Assembly: GCA_002418705.1 (NCBI GenBank)
Contig: DIEQ01000081.1
Coordinates: 1-45,279, forward strand
Source: Mageeibacillus sp. UBA5770
GTDB taxonomy: Bacteria; Bacillota_A; Clostridia; Saccharofermentanales; Saccharofermentanaceae
Length of the DNA stretch: 45,279 bases
Reading direction: 5' to 3'
Shown: positions 16,532 to 25,995 of the stretch, one piece after another
Layout of the letters: each line of letters begins with the position of its first letter
Numbering within the stretch: position 1 is the first letter of the stretch
Position numbers and translations under genes: made by a program
Notes under the pieces: model-generated
What the model was told of the DNA's origin: nothing
Database searches by the model: none
Seen by the model: only the letters and a program-made list of their open reading frames with translations

Positions 16532-17431
16532 ATGGATAAATTTTATAAAAAGTGGTTTTTGCCATTGGCCATTCCCGCCATCATACTGTTCATCGGCGTG
16601 ATCCTTATCCCTTTTCTCGTCGGTGTATTCTATTCCTTCACCGGATGGCGCGGAACTTATTTTGTAGGCGGCGGATCGAATCCCTTTGCGGCGGTTGTCG
16701 GTATTGATAATTACGTGAAGGCATTCAATTCGGAGAAGTTTATTAATGCGCTTGTGTACACAGTAAAATATACACTGGTCGCAGTAGTCTGGATTAATAT
16801 CGTCGGTCTTGTGCTTGCACTGCTGGTTACGAAAATTGTCAAGGGTGCAGGGATTTTCAGAACAATATTCTTCATGCCTAATCTGCTGGGCGGATTGGCA
16901 CTCGGTTTTATCTGGGCATTTATTTTTGAAGTTGTCTTCTCTCAGTTTATTTTCAACAAAGATGGAATCATCAGCATTCCATTCCTGACCAACATGACCC
17001 AGAATAATACAAAAGCATTGTTTGCACTTATTATACTTGTCGCCTGGCAGATGGGCGGTTACATGATGCTCATATATGTCAACGGCCTGAACAGCATCCC
17101 GACGGATCTGTATGAAGCGTCAAAAATCGATGGTGCCAACACAATTCAGACCTTCATACACATCACAATTCCGATGCTGATGCCGGCATTTACAATCACG
17201 TTCTTCTTGACGCTTGCGAGCAGCTTTAAGCTTCTCGATCAGAACATTGCTTTGACGGACGGCAATTTTGGAACCCGCATGCTTGCTACGCAGATCCTGC
17301 GTACGACCCGCGACACATCGCCTCCTGATTACGGTATGGCACAGGCTCAGGCTGTTATCTTCTTTATCCTTATAGCACTGGTTACTCTGTTTCAGGTGTA
17401 TGTAACTAAGAAGAGAGAGGTAGAGGCATGA
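16532..17431 (+). CDS. Sugar ABC transporter permease (MalF type)
   Basis: A 299-residue inner-membrane permease with about six hydrophobic helices. The EAA loop reads LYEASKIDGANTIQTFIHITIP (about residues 190-212), the docking site for the ATPase. WKFT-like residues upstream belong to a spurious GTG extension; the ATG at 16532 has GGAGG 8 nt upstream. Its last codons overlap the next permease start (ATGA). Normal length for the family, unlike its counterpart at 33002. Confidence 0.93.
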   Translation: MDKFYKKWFLPLAIPAIILFIGVILIPFLVGVFYSFTGWRGTYFVGGGSNPFAAVVGIDNYVKAFNSEKFINALVYTVKYTLVAVVWINIVGLVLALLVTKIVKGAGIFRTIFFMPNLLGGLALGFIWAFIFEVVFSQFIFNKDGIISIPFLTNMTQNNTKALFALIILVAWQMGGYMMLIYVNGLNSIPTDLYEASKIDGANTIQTFIHITIPMLMPAFTITFFLTLASSFKLLDQNIALTDGNFGTRMLATQILRTTRDTSPPDYGMAQAQAVIFFILIALVTLFQVYVTKKREVEA

Positions 17432-18294
17432 AAAAGAGAGTTGTGCTTTTTGGCGGCACGAGCCAAAAACTAAAAACATCTGACTGGATTGTCTATGGCG
17501 TTCTTATTCTGATAACCCTTTATACGCTGTTTCCCATAGCCTTCCTTTTTATCAATTCATTCAAAGGACAATCGGATATTGTTACGAGTCCTCTCCAACT
17601 GCCGGCCTTGTGGGATGTGGCCTTTCTTCAGAATGCACTCGATGCGATTAATTTCTTCCCCGCACTTGGCGTCACCGCCATAATCACCGTCTCATCCGTA
17701 GCGCTGCAGGTTATTGTTTCCGCACTGGTTGCCTGGATGATGGTCAGAAACAAGACAAGAGCATCCTTTATTCTCTTCATGGCTTTTACCGCTGCCATGC
17801 TGGTTCCATTCCAGTCCGTAATGTACCCGCTTCTGAATATTTTTGAAAAACTTCACTTGAAGAATATTCCCGGTCTGATCATTATGTACGGTGGATTTGG
17901 ACTTAGTATGTCCGTTTTTCTGTACCACGGATTCATGAAGAGCGTTCCGAGATCCATCGAGGAAGCAGCCCTGATTGACGGCGCGAACATCTACCAGATC
18001 TTCTTCAATGTAGTCATGCCTCTGCTGAAGCCCACAACGGTTACGGTCATCATCCTGAACGGTATGTGGATCTGGAACGATTATCTGCTCCCGTTCCTGG
18101 TTATAGCCAATGAACCGGTCAAGACGCTGACACTTCAGCTGTATTACGCCAAGCTCACTTCCGGACAGTACGGCAACCCGTGGGAATTAGTTTTCCCGGC
18201 TGTATTAGTAACGATCATCCCGATTATTATCGTATTCCTGTTATTGCAGAAATATATTATGAAAGGCGTTGCAGCTGGAGCGGTTAAGGAATGA
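17428..18294 (+). CDS. Sugar ABC transporter permease (MalG type)
   Basis: A 288-residue second permease with six predicted helices and the EAA loop SIEEAALIDGANIYQIFFNVVMP (about residues 175-197). It overlaps both neighbours by 4 bp, so permease 1, permease 2 and the GH13 enzyme are translated in a chain. With the preceding permease it forms the membrane channel. No ATPase gene follows, so a shared MsmK/UgpC-type ATPase encoded elsewhere is likely. Confidence 0.93.
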   Translation: MKKRVVLFGGTSQKLKTSDWIVYGVLILITLYTLFPIAFLFINSFKGQSDIVTSPLQLPALWDVAFLQNALDAINFFPALGVTAIITVSSVALQVIVSALVAWMMVRNKTRASFILFMAFTAAMLVPFQSVMYPLLNIFEKLHLKNIPGLIIMYGGFGLSMSVFLYHGFMKSVPRSIEEAALIDGANIYQIFFNVVMPLLKPTTVTVIILNGMWIWNDYLLPFLVIANEPVKTLTLQLYYAKLTSGQYGNPWELVFPAVLVTIIPIIIVFLLLQKYIMKGVAAGAVKE

Positions 18295-19988
18295 TGTCCG
18301 ATAATAATTCATCTTCAAAATTCTGGTGGAGAGACAAGGTCGTATATCAGATATACCCGAAATCTTTCTGCGACTCCAATGGAGACGGGAATGGCGACCT
18401 GCAGGGTATCATCCGCAAGCTCCCTTATCTAAAGGAGCTTGGGGTCGACATCATCTGGATATGTCCTGTATTCCGGTCCCCGATGTCTGATAACGGATAC
18501 GATATTTCCGATTATTATGGCATTGATCCCCAGTTCGGCACGGACGAAGATATGACTGAGCTGATCCGCTGGGCGGATCAGCTCAGCATAGGGATCATTC
18601 TCGACCTCGTCATCAATCATTCTTCGGACGAGCACCCGTGGTTTCAGGAAGCCCTAGCCGACCCGTACGGTGAAAAGGCGTCCTATTACATCTTCCGGGA
18701 AGGCGACGGTGAGAACCCGCCGAATAACTGGCGCGCGATTTTCGGAGGCAGTGTGTGGGATAAGGTCGGATCGACCGATCTCTATTACTATCATACGTTC
18801 GGGAAAAAGCAGCCTGACCTGAACTGGGAGAATCCTCTTCTCAGGGAAGAACTTTATAAAATGGTTAACTGGTGGCTTGACCGGGGGATCGTCGGTTTCA
18901 GGATCGACGCCATATGCTTCATCAAAAAAAATCAGACCTACGAATCATACCCGGCTGATGATACGGACGGACTTGCGGCTGTACAGCGGGGCGGCGAGAA
19001 CCAGCCCGGCATCGAGGTCTTTCTTAATGAGCTCAAAGAGAGGACATTTGCCCGGCACCAATGCTTTACAGTGGCTGAGGCAACCGGTGTCCCGATTGAA
19101 GAACTCGGCAAATATACCGGCGACAACGGGTTCTTTTCGATGATCTTCAATTTCCTCCTGTCCGATATGGATCTGGTGCCCGACTTTCGCTGGTATGACC
19201 GGAAGACCTGGACGGTACAGGAGTTCCGGGATCTGTTTTATCATGTCATGCTCGAAACGCAGAAAATCGGTTACAATCCCAATTTCCTTGAGAACCATGA
19301 CTCACCCCGATCCCTCAATCATTTCCTGCCTTCACAGGATATCGGCTATCACAGCGCCGCGATGCTCGCTACAATCTTTATTATGGCGCGCGGGGTACCC
19401 TTCATCTATCAGGGTGAAGAGATAGGCATGACTAACTGCATCATGGAATCCATGGATGAGTTTGACGACTTGTCAACGCATGACCAGTATGAACGCGGCC
19501 GCAGGGCCGGCCTGTCACATATGGAAGTAATGGATGCCATGAATTTCCGCAGCAGGGACCATTCCAGGACGCCGATGCAGTGGAGCGATGAGAAGAATGC
19601 AGGGTTTACAACAGGCACGCCATGGCTCAAGGTTAATCCCAATTATGAAGAAATCAATGTGGCACAGCAATTAAGGGATCCGGGTTCTCTCCTGTCATAT
19701 TATAAGGCCCTGATTGCCCTTCGAAAGGATTCCCGCCTGAGTGACATTCTTATTGACGGAGATTTTGCTGTGTATCCGGCAGAAGATACCCATATTATTG
19801 CGTATAAGAGAACGGCCGGTCCATACGAGTCAGTCCTTGTCATTAATAATTTTTCATCCTCCCGGGCCGGGATCCCCATATCACAGCCTTATGATGTCGT
19901 GCTGAGCAATTATCCGGATGCTGTAATAACCGATGGATACCTGAATTTGCAGCCATATCAAAGCGTGATTCTTGCGAATCCAACCTGA
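18291..19988 (+). CDS. GH13_31 alpha-glucosidase, alanine type
   Basis: A 565-residue cytoplasmic glycoside hydrolase family 13 enzyme of the oligo-1,6-glucosidase/alpha-glucosidase subfamily. Motifs are complete: YQIYPKSFCDSNGDG at the start, the calcium-like DSNGDGNGD loop, nucleophile D206 in GFRIDAI, acid/base E263 in VAEATG and D337 in ENHDSPR. The residue after the nucleophile is Ala; in this subfamily Ala or Thr there goes with alpha-1,4 or sucrose-type bonds, while Val goes with alpha-1,6, so this copy probably differs from the one at 21455. It overlaps the permease by 4 bp and is followed by the sucrose phosphorylase gene. Exact substrate is inferred. Confidence 0.92.
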   Translation: MMSDNNSSSKFWWRDKVVYQIYPKSFCDSNGDGNGDLQGIIRKLPYLKELGVDIIWICPVFRSPMSDNGYDISDYYGIDPQFGTDEDMTELIRWADQLSIGIILDLVINHSSDEHPWFQEALADPYGEKASYYIFREGDGENPPNNWRAIFGGSVWDKVGSTDLYYYHTFGKKQPDLNWENPLLREELYKMVNWWLDRGIVGFRIDAICFIKKNQTYESYPADDTDGLAAVQRGGENQPGIEVFLNELKERTFARHQCFTVAEATGVPIEELGKYTGDNGFFSMIFNFLLSDMDLVPDFRWYDRKTWTVQEFRDLFYHVMLETQKIGYNPNFLENHDSPRSLNHFLPSQDIGYHSAAMLATIFIMARGVPFIYQGEEIGMTNCIMESMDEFDDLSTHDQYERGRRAGLSHMEVMDAMNFRSRDHSRTPMQWSDEKNAGFTTGTPWLKVNPNYEEINVAQQLRDPGSLLSYYKALIALRKDSRLSDILIDGDFAVYPAEDTHIIAYKRTAGPYESVLVINNFSSSRAGIPISQPYDVVLSNYPDAVITDGYLNLQPYQSVILANPT

Positions 19989-20003
19989 AAGGCGGTAAAA
20001 ACC

Positions 20004-21458
20004 GTGAACAAATTGAATGAAGTTATGCTGATCACATATGCGGACAGCATGGGAAGCAACCTTAAAGATCTCCACCGTATTCTCAATACACATTTCACAG
20101 GGGCAATAGGCGGCGTACATATCCTGCCGTTTTTCCCTTCGTCGGCTGATCGCGGATTTGCACCGATGCGTTATGACATTGTTGATGAGAAGTTCGGCAG
20201 TTTTGCCGATCTCGATAAGATGCGCAGGGATTTCCCGCTGATGTTTGATTTTATGATTAACCATATCTCCAGGTCGTCAGAATATTTTCAGGATTTCCTC
20301 CTGAAAAAAGACGAATCGGCTTATAAGAACTTTTTTATCCGTTACAAAGATTTCTGGAAAGACGGCGAACCGACTCCGGAGCAGGTTGACCTTATCTATA
20401 AAAGAAAACCGCGGGTTCCCTGTATAGAGGCGGTATTTGCCGATCATTCGACAGAAAAAATATGGTGCACTTTCGATGAAGAGCAGGTCGACCTGAATGT
20501 AAAGTCCGAGGAGACCCGCAGCTTCATCAGGGACACGCTGATCGATATGTGCCAGAAGGGTGCGTCCTTTATCCGCCTCGATGCCTTTGCCTACGCCGTG
20601 AAAAAGCCGGATACCAACTGCTTCTTCATCGAGCCTGATGTATGGGACCTTCTTTATGAAGCGCAGGAGACTGTGAAGCCATTTGGTGCTGACATCCTGC
20701 CCGAGATCCACGAGCATTACACCATCCAGAAGAAGCTCGCTGACAAAGGCTTCTGGGTATATGACTTTGCCCTTCCGATGCTTGTCCTGCATGCGCTGTA
20801 TACAGGAGAAAGCAAAAACCTCCTTCACTGGCTTGATATCTGCCCGCGCAAGCAGTTTACGACTCTTGATACGCATGACGGCATCGGAGTTGTTGATGTC
20901 ATCGGCCTTTTAAGTGATGAAGAAATCGAACTGACAAAGGAACTTCTTTTTACAAAGGGAGCCAACGTCAAGAAGAAATACAATACAGCTGCCTATAACA
21001 ATCTTGATATTTATCAGATAAACTGCACGTATTATTCCGCCCTCGGCAACAATGACCGTGCATATCTGCTTGCACGTGCCATCCAGTTTTTCGCGCCGGG
21101 TGTCCCTCAGGTCTACTATGTCGGACTGATGGTCGGTGAGAATGATATCGCCCTGATGGAAGAGACCAGGCAGGGACGCGACATTAACCGTCATTATTAT
21201 ACGGACGAAGAGATTGAGCGCGATATGCAGCGTCCGGTCAATCAGGCCCTTGTCCGGCTCATGCGCTTCCGCAACACCTGTGAGGCGTTTAACGGGACCT
21301 GTGAGACAGCCGGTACAGGCACAAACGAGATTACCATAACAAGAGTGTCCGGTGACTCATCAGCCGTCCTGCGCGCCAACCTGCTGACACATGAATTCTC
21401 AGTAAGCTGTGAAAGCCCGTCATACAGCGGTGCTGTCCTTTTGGAGGAATTGACATGA
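20004..21458 (+). CDS. Sucrose phosphorylase (GH13_18)
   Basis: A 484-residue enzyme that splits sucrose with phosphate into glucose-1-phosphate and fructose, saving one ATP. The sequence follows known sucrose phosphorylases from end to end (MLITYADSMG, GGVHILPFFPSSADRGFAP, INCTYYSALGNND, YYVGLMVGENDIAL). Nucleophile D193 lies in IRLDAFAYA, acid/base E234 in LPEIHEHY and D292 in TLDTHDG. Translation starts at GTG (20004) after a GGCGG sequence, since no ATG precedes the conserved start. It overlaps the next GH13 gene by 4 bp. Action on sucrose-6-phosphate is a less likely alternative because the transporter is ABC rather than PTS. Confidence 0.93.
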   Translation: MNKLNEVMLITYADSMGSNLKDLHRILNTHFTGAIGGVHILPFFPSSADRGFAPMRYDIVDEKFGSFADLDKMRRDFPLMFDFMINHISRSSEYFQDFLLKKDESAYKNFFIRYKDFWKDGEPTPEQVDLIYKRKPRVPCIEAVFADHSTEKIWCTFDEEQVDLNVKSEETRSFIRDTLIDMCQKGASFIRLDAFAYAVKKPDTNCFFIEPDVWDLLYEAQETVKPFGADILPEIHEHYTIQKKLADKGFWVYDFALPMLVLHALYTGESKNLLHWLDICPRKQFTTLDTHDGIGVVDVIGLLSDEEIELTKELLFTKGANVKKKYNTAAYNNLDIYQINCTYYSALGNNDRAYLLARAIQFFAPGVPQVYYVGLMVGENDIALMEETRQGRDINRHYYTDEEIERDMQRPVNQALVRLMRFRNTCEAFNGTCETAGTGTNEITITRVSGDSSAVLRANLLTHEFSVSCESPSYSGAVLLEELT

Positions 21459-23137
21459 ACAAGGCATGGTGGAAAGAAAGTGTTGTATATCAGATATATC
21501 CGAGAAGCTTCTGTGACAGCAATCATGATGGCATCGGCGACCTCGGCGGTATTATCAGCAAGCTCGATTACTTGAAGCTGCTGGGGATTGATGTCATCTG
21601 GCTTTCCCCGGTATATAAGTCTCCGAACTGTGACAACGGATATGATATCAGTGATTATATGGATATCATGGACGATTTTGGAACAATGGAAGATTTCGAT
21701 GTGTTATTGGATGCAGCTCATCAGAGAGGCATCAAAATCATCATGGATCTGGTCGTGAACCATACTTCGGATGAGCATGCCTGGTTCATTGAAAGCAGCA
21801 AGTCACTGGAAAACCCGTATCGGGACTATTACATATGGCGCGAAGGAAAAGACGGACATGAACCGAATAACTGGGGCTCCTGCTTCAGCGGTTCCGCATG
21901 GAAATATTCTGAAGCGACGGGTATGTACTATCTGCATCTCTTTGCAGAAAAGCAGCCTGATCTGAACTGGGACAACCCGAAGGTACGTGAAGAAGTGTAC
22001 CGCATGATGACGTGGTGGTCAGACAAGGGTATAGATGGTTTCAGAATGGACGTAATCAGCATGATCTCCAAAACGAAGGAGATGCCTGACGGAGTCGTCG
22101 GTGAGGGTTCTTTCTATGGCGATTTTGCGCCTTACGTGATTCACGGACCGCACGTACATGAATACCTGCAGGAAATGAACCGTGAAGTCTTATCAAAATA
22201 TGATTTGGTAACGGTTGGAGAAACAGCCGGAATTACGGTGGAAGAAGCCAAAAAATATGCCGGATTCGACCGCGGTGAATTGAACATGGTATTCCAGTTT
22301 GAACACATGGACCTTGATTTTGGTGATAAGGGCAAGTGGAATGATCATCCGCCCAAATTGTCGGCATTGAAAGAGGTTTTGAGCAGGTGGCAGACAGGTC
22401 TTCATGAAAAGGCCTGGAACAGCCTGTTCTGGGACAATCATGATCAGCCAAGAATCGTATCAAGGTTTGGAAGTGACAGGGAATACAGGGAGAAATCAGC
22501 CAAAATGCTGGCGCTCTGCCTGCACATGATGCAGGGTACACCCTATATCTATCAGGGCGAAGAACTTGGCATGACCAATTTTCCCTTCACATCTGTCAGC
22601 CAGTTCCGTGATCTTGAGAGCATTAATGCTTTTCGCGAACTGGTTGGGGGCGGCGTTTTTGACGAAGCGTATATGATGAAGTGCCTGAACTATAAGAGCC
22701 GTGATAACGCAAGGACCCCGATGCAGTGGGATGCGACAGCGTATGCCGGTTTTTCTGATGTACTGCCCTGGATCGAAGTAAACCCGAATTACCGTGAAAT
22801 AAACGCACAGTCTCAGGTTGATGACAGTGATTCCGTTTTTCAATTTTATAGAAAGCTCATTAAGCTCAGAAAAACGAATGATATCATTGTTCACGGAAAG
22901 TATGAACTCCTGCTGCCGGAGAGCGAAGAACTGTTCATATATACAAGGACGTACGAGGGCCGGAAATTATTGGTTATTTGTAATTTTACTGCAGAAACGC
23001 TGCGCTATACTTTGCCTGAAGATCTTTTTCCGGCTTCGAAGAAAATACTTATATCAAATTATGATGACTCAGATGCCGGGAATGAGACAGTCCTTCGTCC
23101 CTGCGAAGCTAAAGTGTATGAGATGGAGCTGATATAG
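21455..23137 (+). CDS. malL: GH13_31 oligo-1,6-glucosidase, valine type
   Basis: A 560-residue cytoplasmic alpha-glucosidase. Nucleophile D199 is in GFRMDVI, acid/base E256 in VGETAG and D330 in DNHDQPR. This is almost the numbering of Bacillus cereus oligo-1,6-glucosidase (D199, E255, D329). The residue after the nucleophile is Val200, the hallmark of alpha-1,6 specificity, so isomaltose, isomaltulose or panose are likely substrates. It is the last gene of the importer operon, overlapping the sucrose phosphorylase gene by 4 bp, with a GGAGG inside that gene. Family placement is firm; specificity is inferred from the single residue. Confidence 0.92.
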   Translation: MNKAWWKESVVYQIYPRSFCDSNHDGIGDLGGIISKLDYLKLLGIDVIWLSPVYKSPNCDNGYDISDYMDIMDDFGTMEDFDVLLDAAHQRGIKIIMDLVVNHTSDEHAWFIESSKSLENPYRDYYIWREGKDGHEPNNWGSCFSGSAWKYSEATGMYYLHLFAEKQPDLNWDNPKVREEVYRMMTWWSDKGIDGFRMDVISMISKTKEMPDGVVGEGSFYGDFAPYVIHGPHVHEYLQEMNREVLSKYDLVTVGETAGITVEEAKKYAGFDRGELNMVFQFEHMDLDFGDKGKWNDHPPKLSALKEVLSRWQTGLHEKAWNSLFWDNHDQPRIVSRFGSDREYREKSAKMLALCLHMMQGTPYIYQGEELGMTNFPFTSVSQFRDLESINAFRELVGGGVFDEAYMMKCLNYKSRDNARTPMQWDATAYAGFSDVLPWIEVNPNYREINAQSQVDDSDSVFQFYRKLIKLRKTNDIIVHGKYELLLPESEELFIYTRTYEGRKLLVICNFTAETLRYTLPEDLFPASKKILISNYDDSDAGNETVLRPCEAKVYEMELI

Positions 23138-23140
23138 CAA

Positions 23141-23183
23141 ATTTTCGAAATTATCGCACAATATTTAGGTATATTTTCGAAAT
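23141..23183 (+). promoter_or_regulatory. Two palindromic repeats before the third GH13 gene
   Basis: ATTTTCGAAAT occurs at 23141-23151 and 23173-23183, 32 bp (three turns) apart, near-palindromic around TTCGAA. A TAAAAT -10-like sequence lies at 23192, without a good -35. They may be sites for a regulator of the next gene. Confidence 0.45.
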
Positions 23184-23230
23184 CGACATGATAAAATGAC
23201 GGTATACAAATAGGAAAGGAAGTCATCACT

Positions 23231-24778
23231 ATGCCGCTATGGTTAGAAGATGCTATTTTTTATGAAATATACCCTCAGTCCTTTTTTGATTCGAACAATG
23301 ACGGAATAGGGGACATCAACGGAATTACAGAAAAGCTCCCTTATATCAGTGAGCTGGGTTTCAATGCCATCTGGATGAACCCCTGCTTTGATTCGCCATT
23401 TCTAGATGCCGGATATGACGTGCGCAATTATAAGCTGGTTGCTCCGCGCTACGGGACGAATGATGATCTTATTCGCTGTTTTGAAGCAGCACACGCAAAC
23501 GGGATCAAGATCATTCTCGACCTTGTTCCCGGGCACACGTCCTACGATCACGAATGGTTTATTAAGAGTTCCCTGGCGGAGAATAACGAATATTCAGGCC
23601 GCTATATCTGGACCGATTCCGTATGGGAAGCACCTGCGGGACATCGTTTTGTGAGCGGGATGGCTGAGCGTGACGGCAATTACATGGTTAATTTTTTCAG
23701 CTCGCAGCCGGCACTCAACTATGGGTTTAATGAGATCAGGGAACCCTGGCAGAAGCCTTCATCACATCCCGACTGCATGGCAGCCAGGGAAGCGATGAAG
23801 GATGTCATACGTTTCTGGCTGGATGCCGGGTGTGACGGATTCAGGGTCGACATGGCCGAGTCACTCGTCAAAAACGATCCGCAGCGAGCCGAAACAGCTA
23901 AGATTTGGCTCGATGTCCGCCGCATGCTAGATGAAGAATACCCGCAGGCGGCTCTGATTTCGGAATGGAGCAAGCCGCAGATTGCCCTCAAGTGCGGTTT
24001 TCACTGCGACTTCTATCTCGATCACAAAGGTCAGGGATATCACTCCCTTATGAGAAAAATCGACCCGGATACTCTTGAACAGAAGAGCTTCTTCAGCAAA
24101 TCAGGAAAGGGTGATGTATCGTCCTTTGTATCAGAATACCTGGAAGATTATCAGAAGACAAAAGACTCGGGGTATATCAGCTTTATTACCGGCAATCATG
24201 ATACACCGCGCCTGAGCCGGTATATGGACACGTCCGAGCTCAAGATCGCTTATGCTTTTATCCTTACGATGCCCGGTGTGCCCTTTCTCTACTATGGCGA
24301 TGAAATCGGCATGAAGTATATCGAAGGCCTCAAAAGCAGGGAAGGCGGATACTCACGTACCGGGACACGAACACCCATGCAGTGGGACCGAAGCAGGAAT
24401 AAGGGCTTTTCCGGAGCACATGAGGCTCAGCTCTATCTGCCGGTCGACGGCTCAACTGACGCGCCGACAGTCGAATCGCAGCTCGCTGATCCCGATTCTC
24501 TGATTCGCACAATCAAAAAACTGACAGCACTGCGCCGTGCACATGCCGAACTTCATGGCAACGGTCCATTCTATGTTTTGTATGCAGCAGAAAATGAATA
24601 TCCGTTTGTATTTCAAAGAAGCGGTCTGACGATAGCCGTTAATCCGTCAGGCGAGAGAAGATCAGCACCCGTTCAGATTACCGGAAAGGTTGTTTTCTCA
24701 ATCGGTGAATTGCCTGCCTGTTCCGACACGAATCTGTCCATGGCCCCTCAGTCATTTGCCGTTTTTCAGAAAGAATAG
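23231..24778 (+). CDS. Divergent GH13 glycosidase
   Basis: A 515-residue member of glycoside hydrolase family 13 with an alpha-amylase type barrel: FYEIYPQSFFDSNNDG, nucleophile D207 in GFRVDMAES, acid/base E245 in LISEWSKP and D324 in GNHDTPR, then a short beta-domain. Conserved region I reads DLVPGHTS, so Gly101 replaces the usual Asn before His102. It carries an insert with WTDSVWEAPAGHRF near 130-150. It is not close to the two alpha-glucosidases upstream and I cannot assign the subfamily or substrate; an intracellular alpha-amylase/glucosidase acting on imported oligosaccharides is plausible. It stands alone, 93 bp after the importer operon. The ATG has AAAGGAAG upstream. Confidence 0.85.
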   Translation: MPLWLEDAIFYEIYPQSFFDSNNDGIGDINGITEKLPYISELGFNAIWMNPCFDSPFLDAGYDVRNYKLVAPRYGTNDDLIRCFEAAHANGIKIILDLVPGHTSYDHEWFIKSSLAENNEYSGRYIWTDSVWEAPAGHRFVSGMAERDGNYMVNFFSSQPALNYGFNEIREPWQKPSSHPDCMAAREAMKDVIRFWLDAGCDGFRVDMAESLVKNDPQRAETAKIWLDVRRMLDEEYPQAALISEWSKPQIALKCGFHCDFYLDHKGQGYHSLMRKIDPDTLEQKSFFSKSGKGDVSSFVSEYLEDYQKTKDSGYISFITGNHDTPRLSRYMDTSELKIAYAFILTMPGVPFLYYGDEIGMKYIEGLKSREGGYSRTGTRTPMQWDRSRNKGFSGAHEAQLYLPVDGSTDAPTVESQLADPDSLIRTIKKLTALRRAHAELHGNGPFYVLYAAENEYPFVFQRSGLTIAVNPSGERRSAPVQITGKVVFSIGELPACSDTNLSMAPQSFAVFQKE

Positions 24779-24790
24779 AAGAATACCCTT

Positions 24791-24858
24791 CGCGAAACGG
24801 TTTTCATCATCAGCACAGAATGCGAAATAATTGAAATTCGTGTGCAACATGTTACAAT
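24791..24858 (+). promoter_or_regulatory. Promoter and possible operators of the lacI-type gene
   Basis: TTGAAA (24831-24836), 16-bp spacer, TACAAT (24853-24858). An imperfect LacI-type site, GCGAAACGGTTTTC (24792-24805), lies upstream, and a near-palindrome TGCAACATGTTACA (24843-24856) overlaps the -10. Either may serve autoregulation. Confidence 0.5.
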
Positions 24859-24987
24859 CAACTTTGAATGTAAAAATGCAGTTGAGAGTTTGTCAGGTGA
24901 TTGATTCCCGTGATGCCTGAAATCAGGGGCTCAGGGAGCCATCGTTGATGTTTTCAGCCTGATAAGAAACGAGGTTGAAGGAAATCC

Positions 24988-25965
24988 ATGCCTACGCTAA
25001 AGGATGTTGCCGAAAAAGCCGGCGTAACTGTCACAACCGTATCAAGAGTCCTCAACAACAGGGGATACATTGGTGACGCAACACGCGAAAAAGTATACCG
25101 CGTGATGAAAGAGCTGGATTACCAGCCAAATGAACTTGCGCGTTCTCTTTCCAAGAAGCGTACAAGCATCATAGGTGTTATCGTCCCGTCCGTCATGCAC
25201 CCGTTTTTCTGTGAGGTTGTACACTACCTTGAACTCTATGCCTCCAGGGAAGGCTACAAAGTCATGCTCTGCAATTCCAACCACCAGAAAGACAAGGAAA
25301 TTGAATATATTGATATGCTCAAGTCGAATAAGGTGTCAGGCATTGTTTTTTGCAGCCGCACGGAAGACATTGAGACCAGCCTTCCCGATAATCTGCCCGT
25401 GATTACATTTGAAAGGGTTATTTCCAGCAAGATCTCATCCGTTGCCTGTGACAACTATTTAGGCGGAGAGCTTGCGACACACCACCTTATCGACTGCGGA
25501 TGCAAAAACCTGCTTCACATCAGCGGCATCAGGAACATCCTGATGCCTGCTGATGCGAGGCGTGATGCATTTGTCCGTGTCTGCGAAGAGAACCATATTC
25601 CGAACAAAGTGTATTATACGGAAGAAGCCCAGTTCTATTCACTCAATTATGAAGAGTACCTCGAGCAGATCATTCTCGAAAACCCGGACACGGACGGTGT
25701 ATTCACCAGCAGCGATGTCATTGCCGCCGAGATAATTTATGTGTGCACCAAAAACAATATTAAGATTCCGCAGGACATCAAGCTCGTCGGATTCGACGAT
25801 ATCCGTCTGGCCTCGCTCACAACTCCAAAGATTACGACGATCCGTCAGCCGATTGAACAGATGTGCGCATGTGCCGTGGATACCATCATCCGTCAGGCGG
25901 ACAAGGGCTTCCTGCCCTCCAAAACCGTACTGCCCGTCACTCTTGTAATAAGGGAAAGCACCTGA
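24988..25965 (+). CDS. LacI-family transcription regulator
   Basis: A 325-residue LacI/GalR regulator. The N-terminal helix-turn-helix and hinge read TLKDVAEKAGVTVTTVSRVLNN to about residue 58, including the usual minor-groove hinge ELARSLSKKRT. The rest is the periplasmic-binding-like sugar sensor (IIGVIVPSVMHPFFCEVV, GFDDIRLASLTTPKITTIRQP). It follows the sugar genes in the same orientation with its own promoter, so it is the best candidate to bind the 16-bp operators at 11630, 14495 and 14702, or the GCGAAACG-type sites; sequence cannot decide. AAGGAAATCC lies upstream of the ATG. Confidence 0.93.
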   Translation: MPTLKDVAEKAGVTVTTVSRVLNNRGYIGDATREKVYRVMKELDYQPNELARSLSKKRTSIIGVIVPSVMHPFFCEVVHYLELYASREGYKVMLCNSNHQKDKEIEYIDMLKSNKVSGIVFCSRTEDIETSLPDNLPVITFERVISSKISSVACDNYLGGELATHHLIDCGCKNLLHISGIRNILMPADARRDAFVRVCEENHIPNKVYYTEEAQFYSLNYEEYLEQIILENPDTDGVFTSSDVIAAEIIYVCTKNNIKIPQDIKLVGFDDIRLASLTTPKITTIRQPIEQMCACAVDTIIRQADKGFLPSKTVLPVTLVIREST

Positions 25966-25995
25966 TACCAATATGATCTTTTTCGAAATTGATTC

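Noticed and set aside
20277..20876. A 199-codon minus-strand frame inside the sucrose phosphorylase gene
   Set aside because: The plus-strand product is a full-length, well-recognised enzyme; the antisense frame has no recognisable motif or ribosome binding site.
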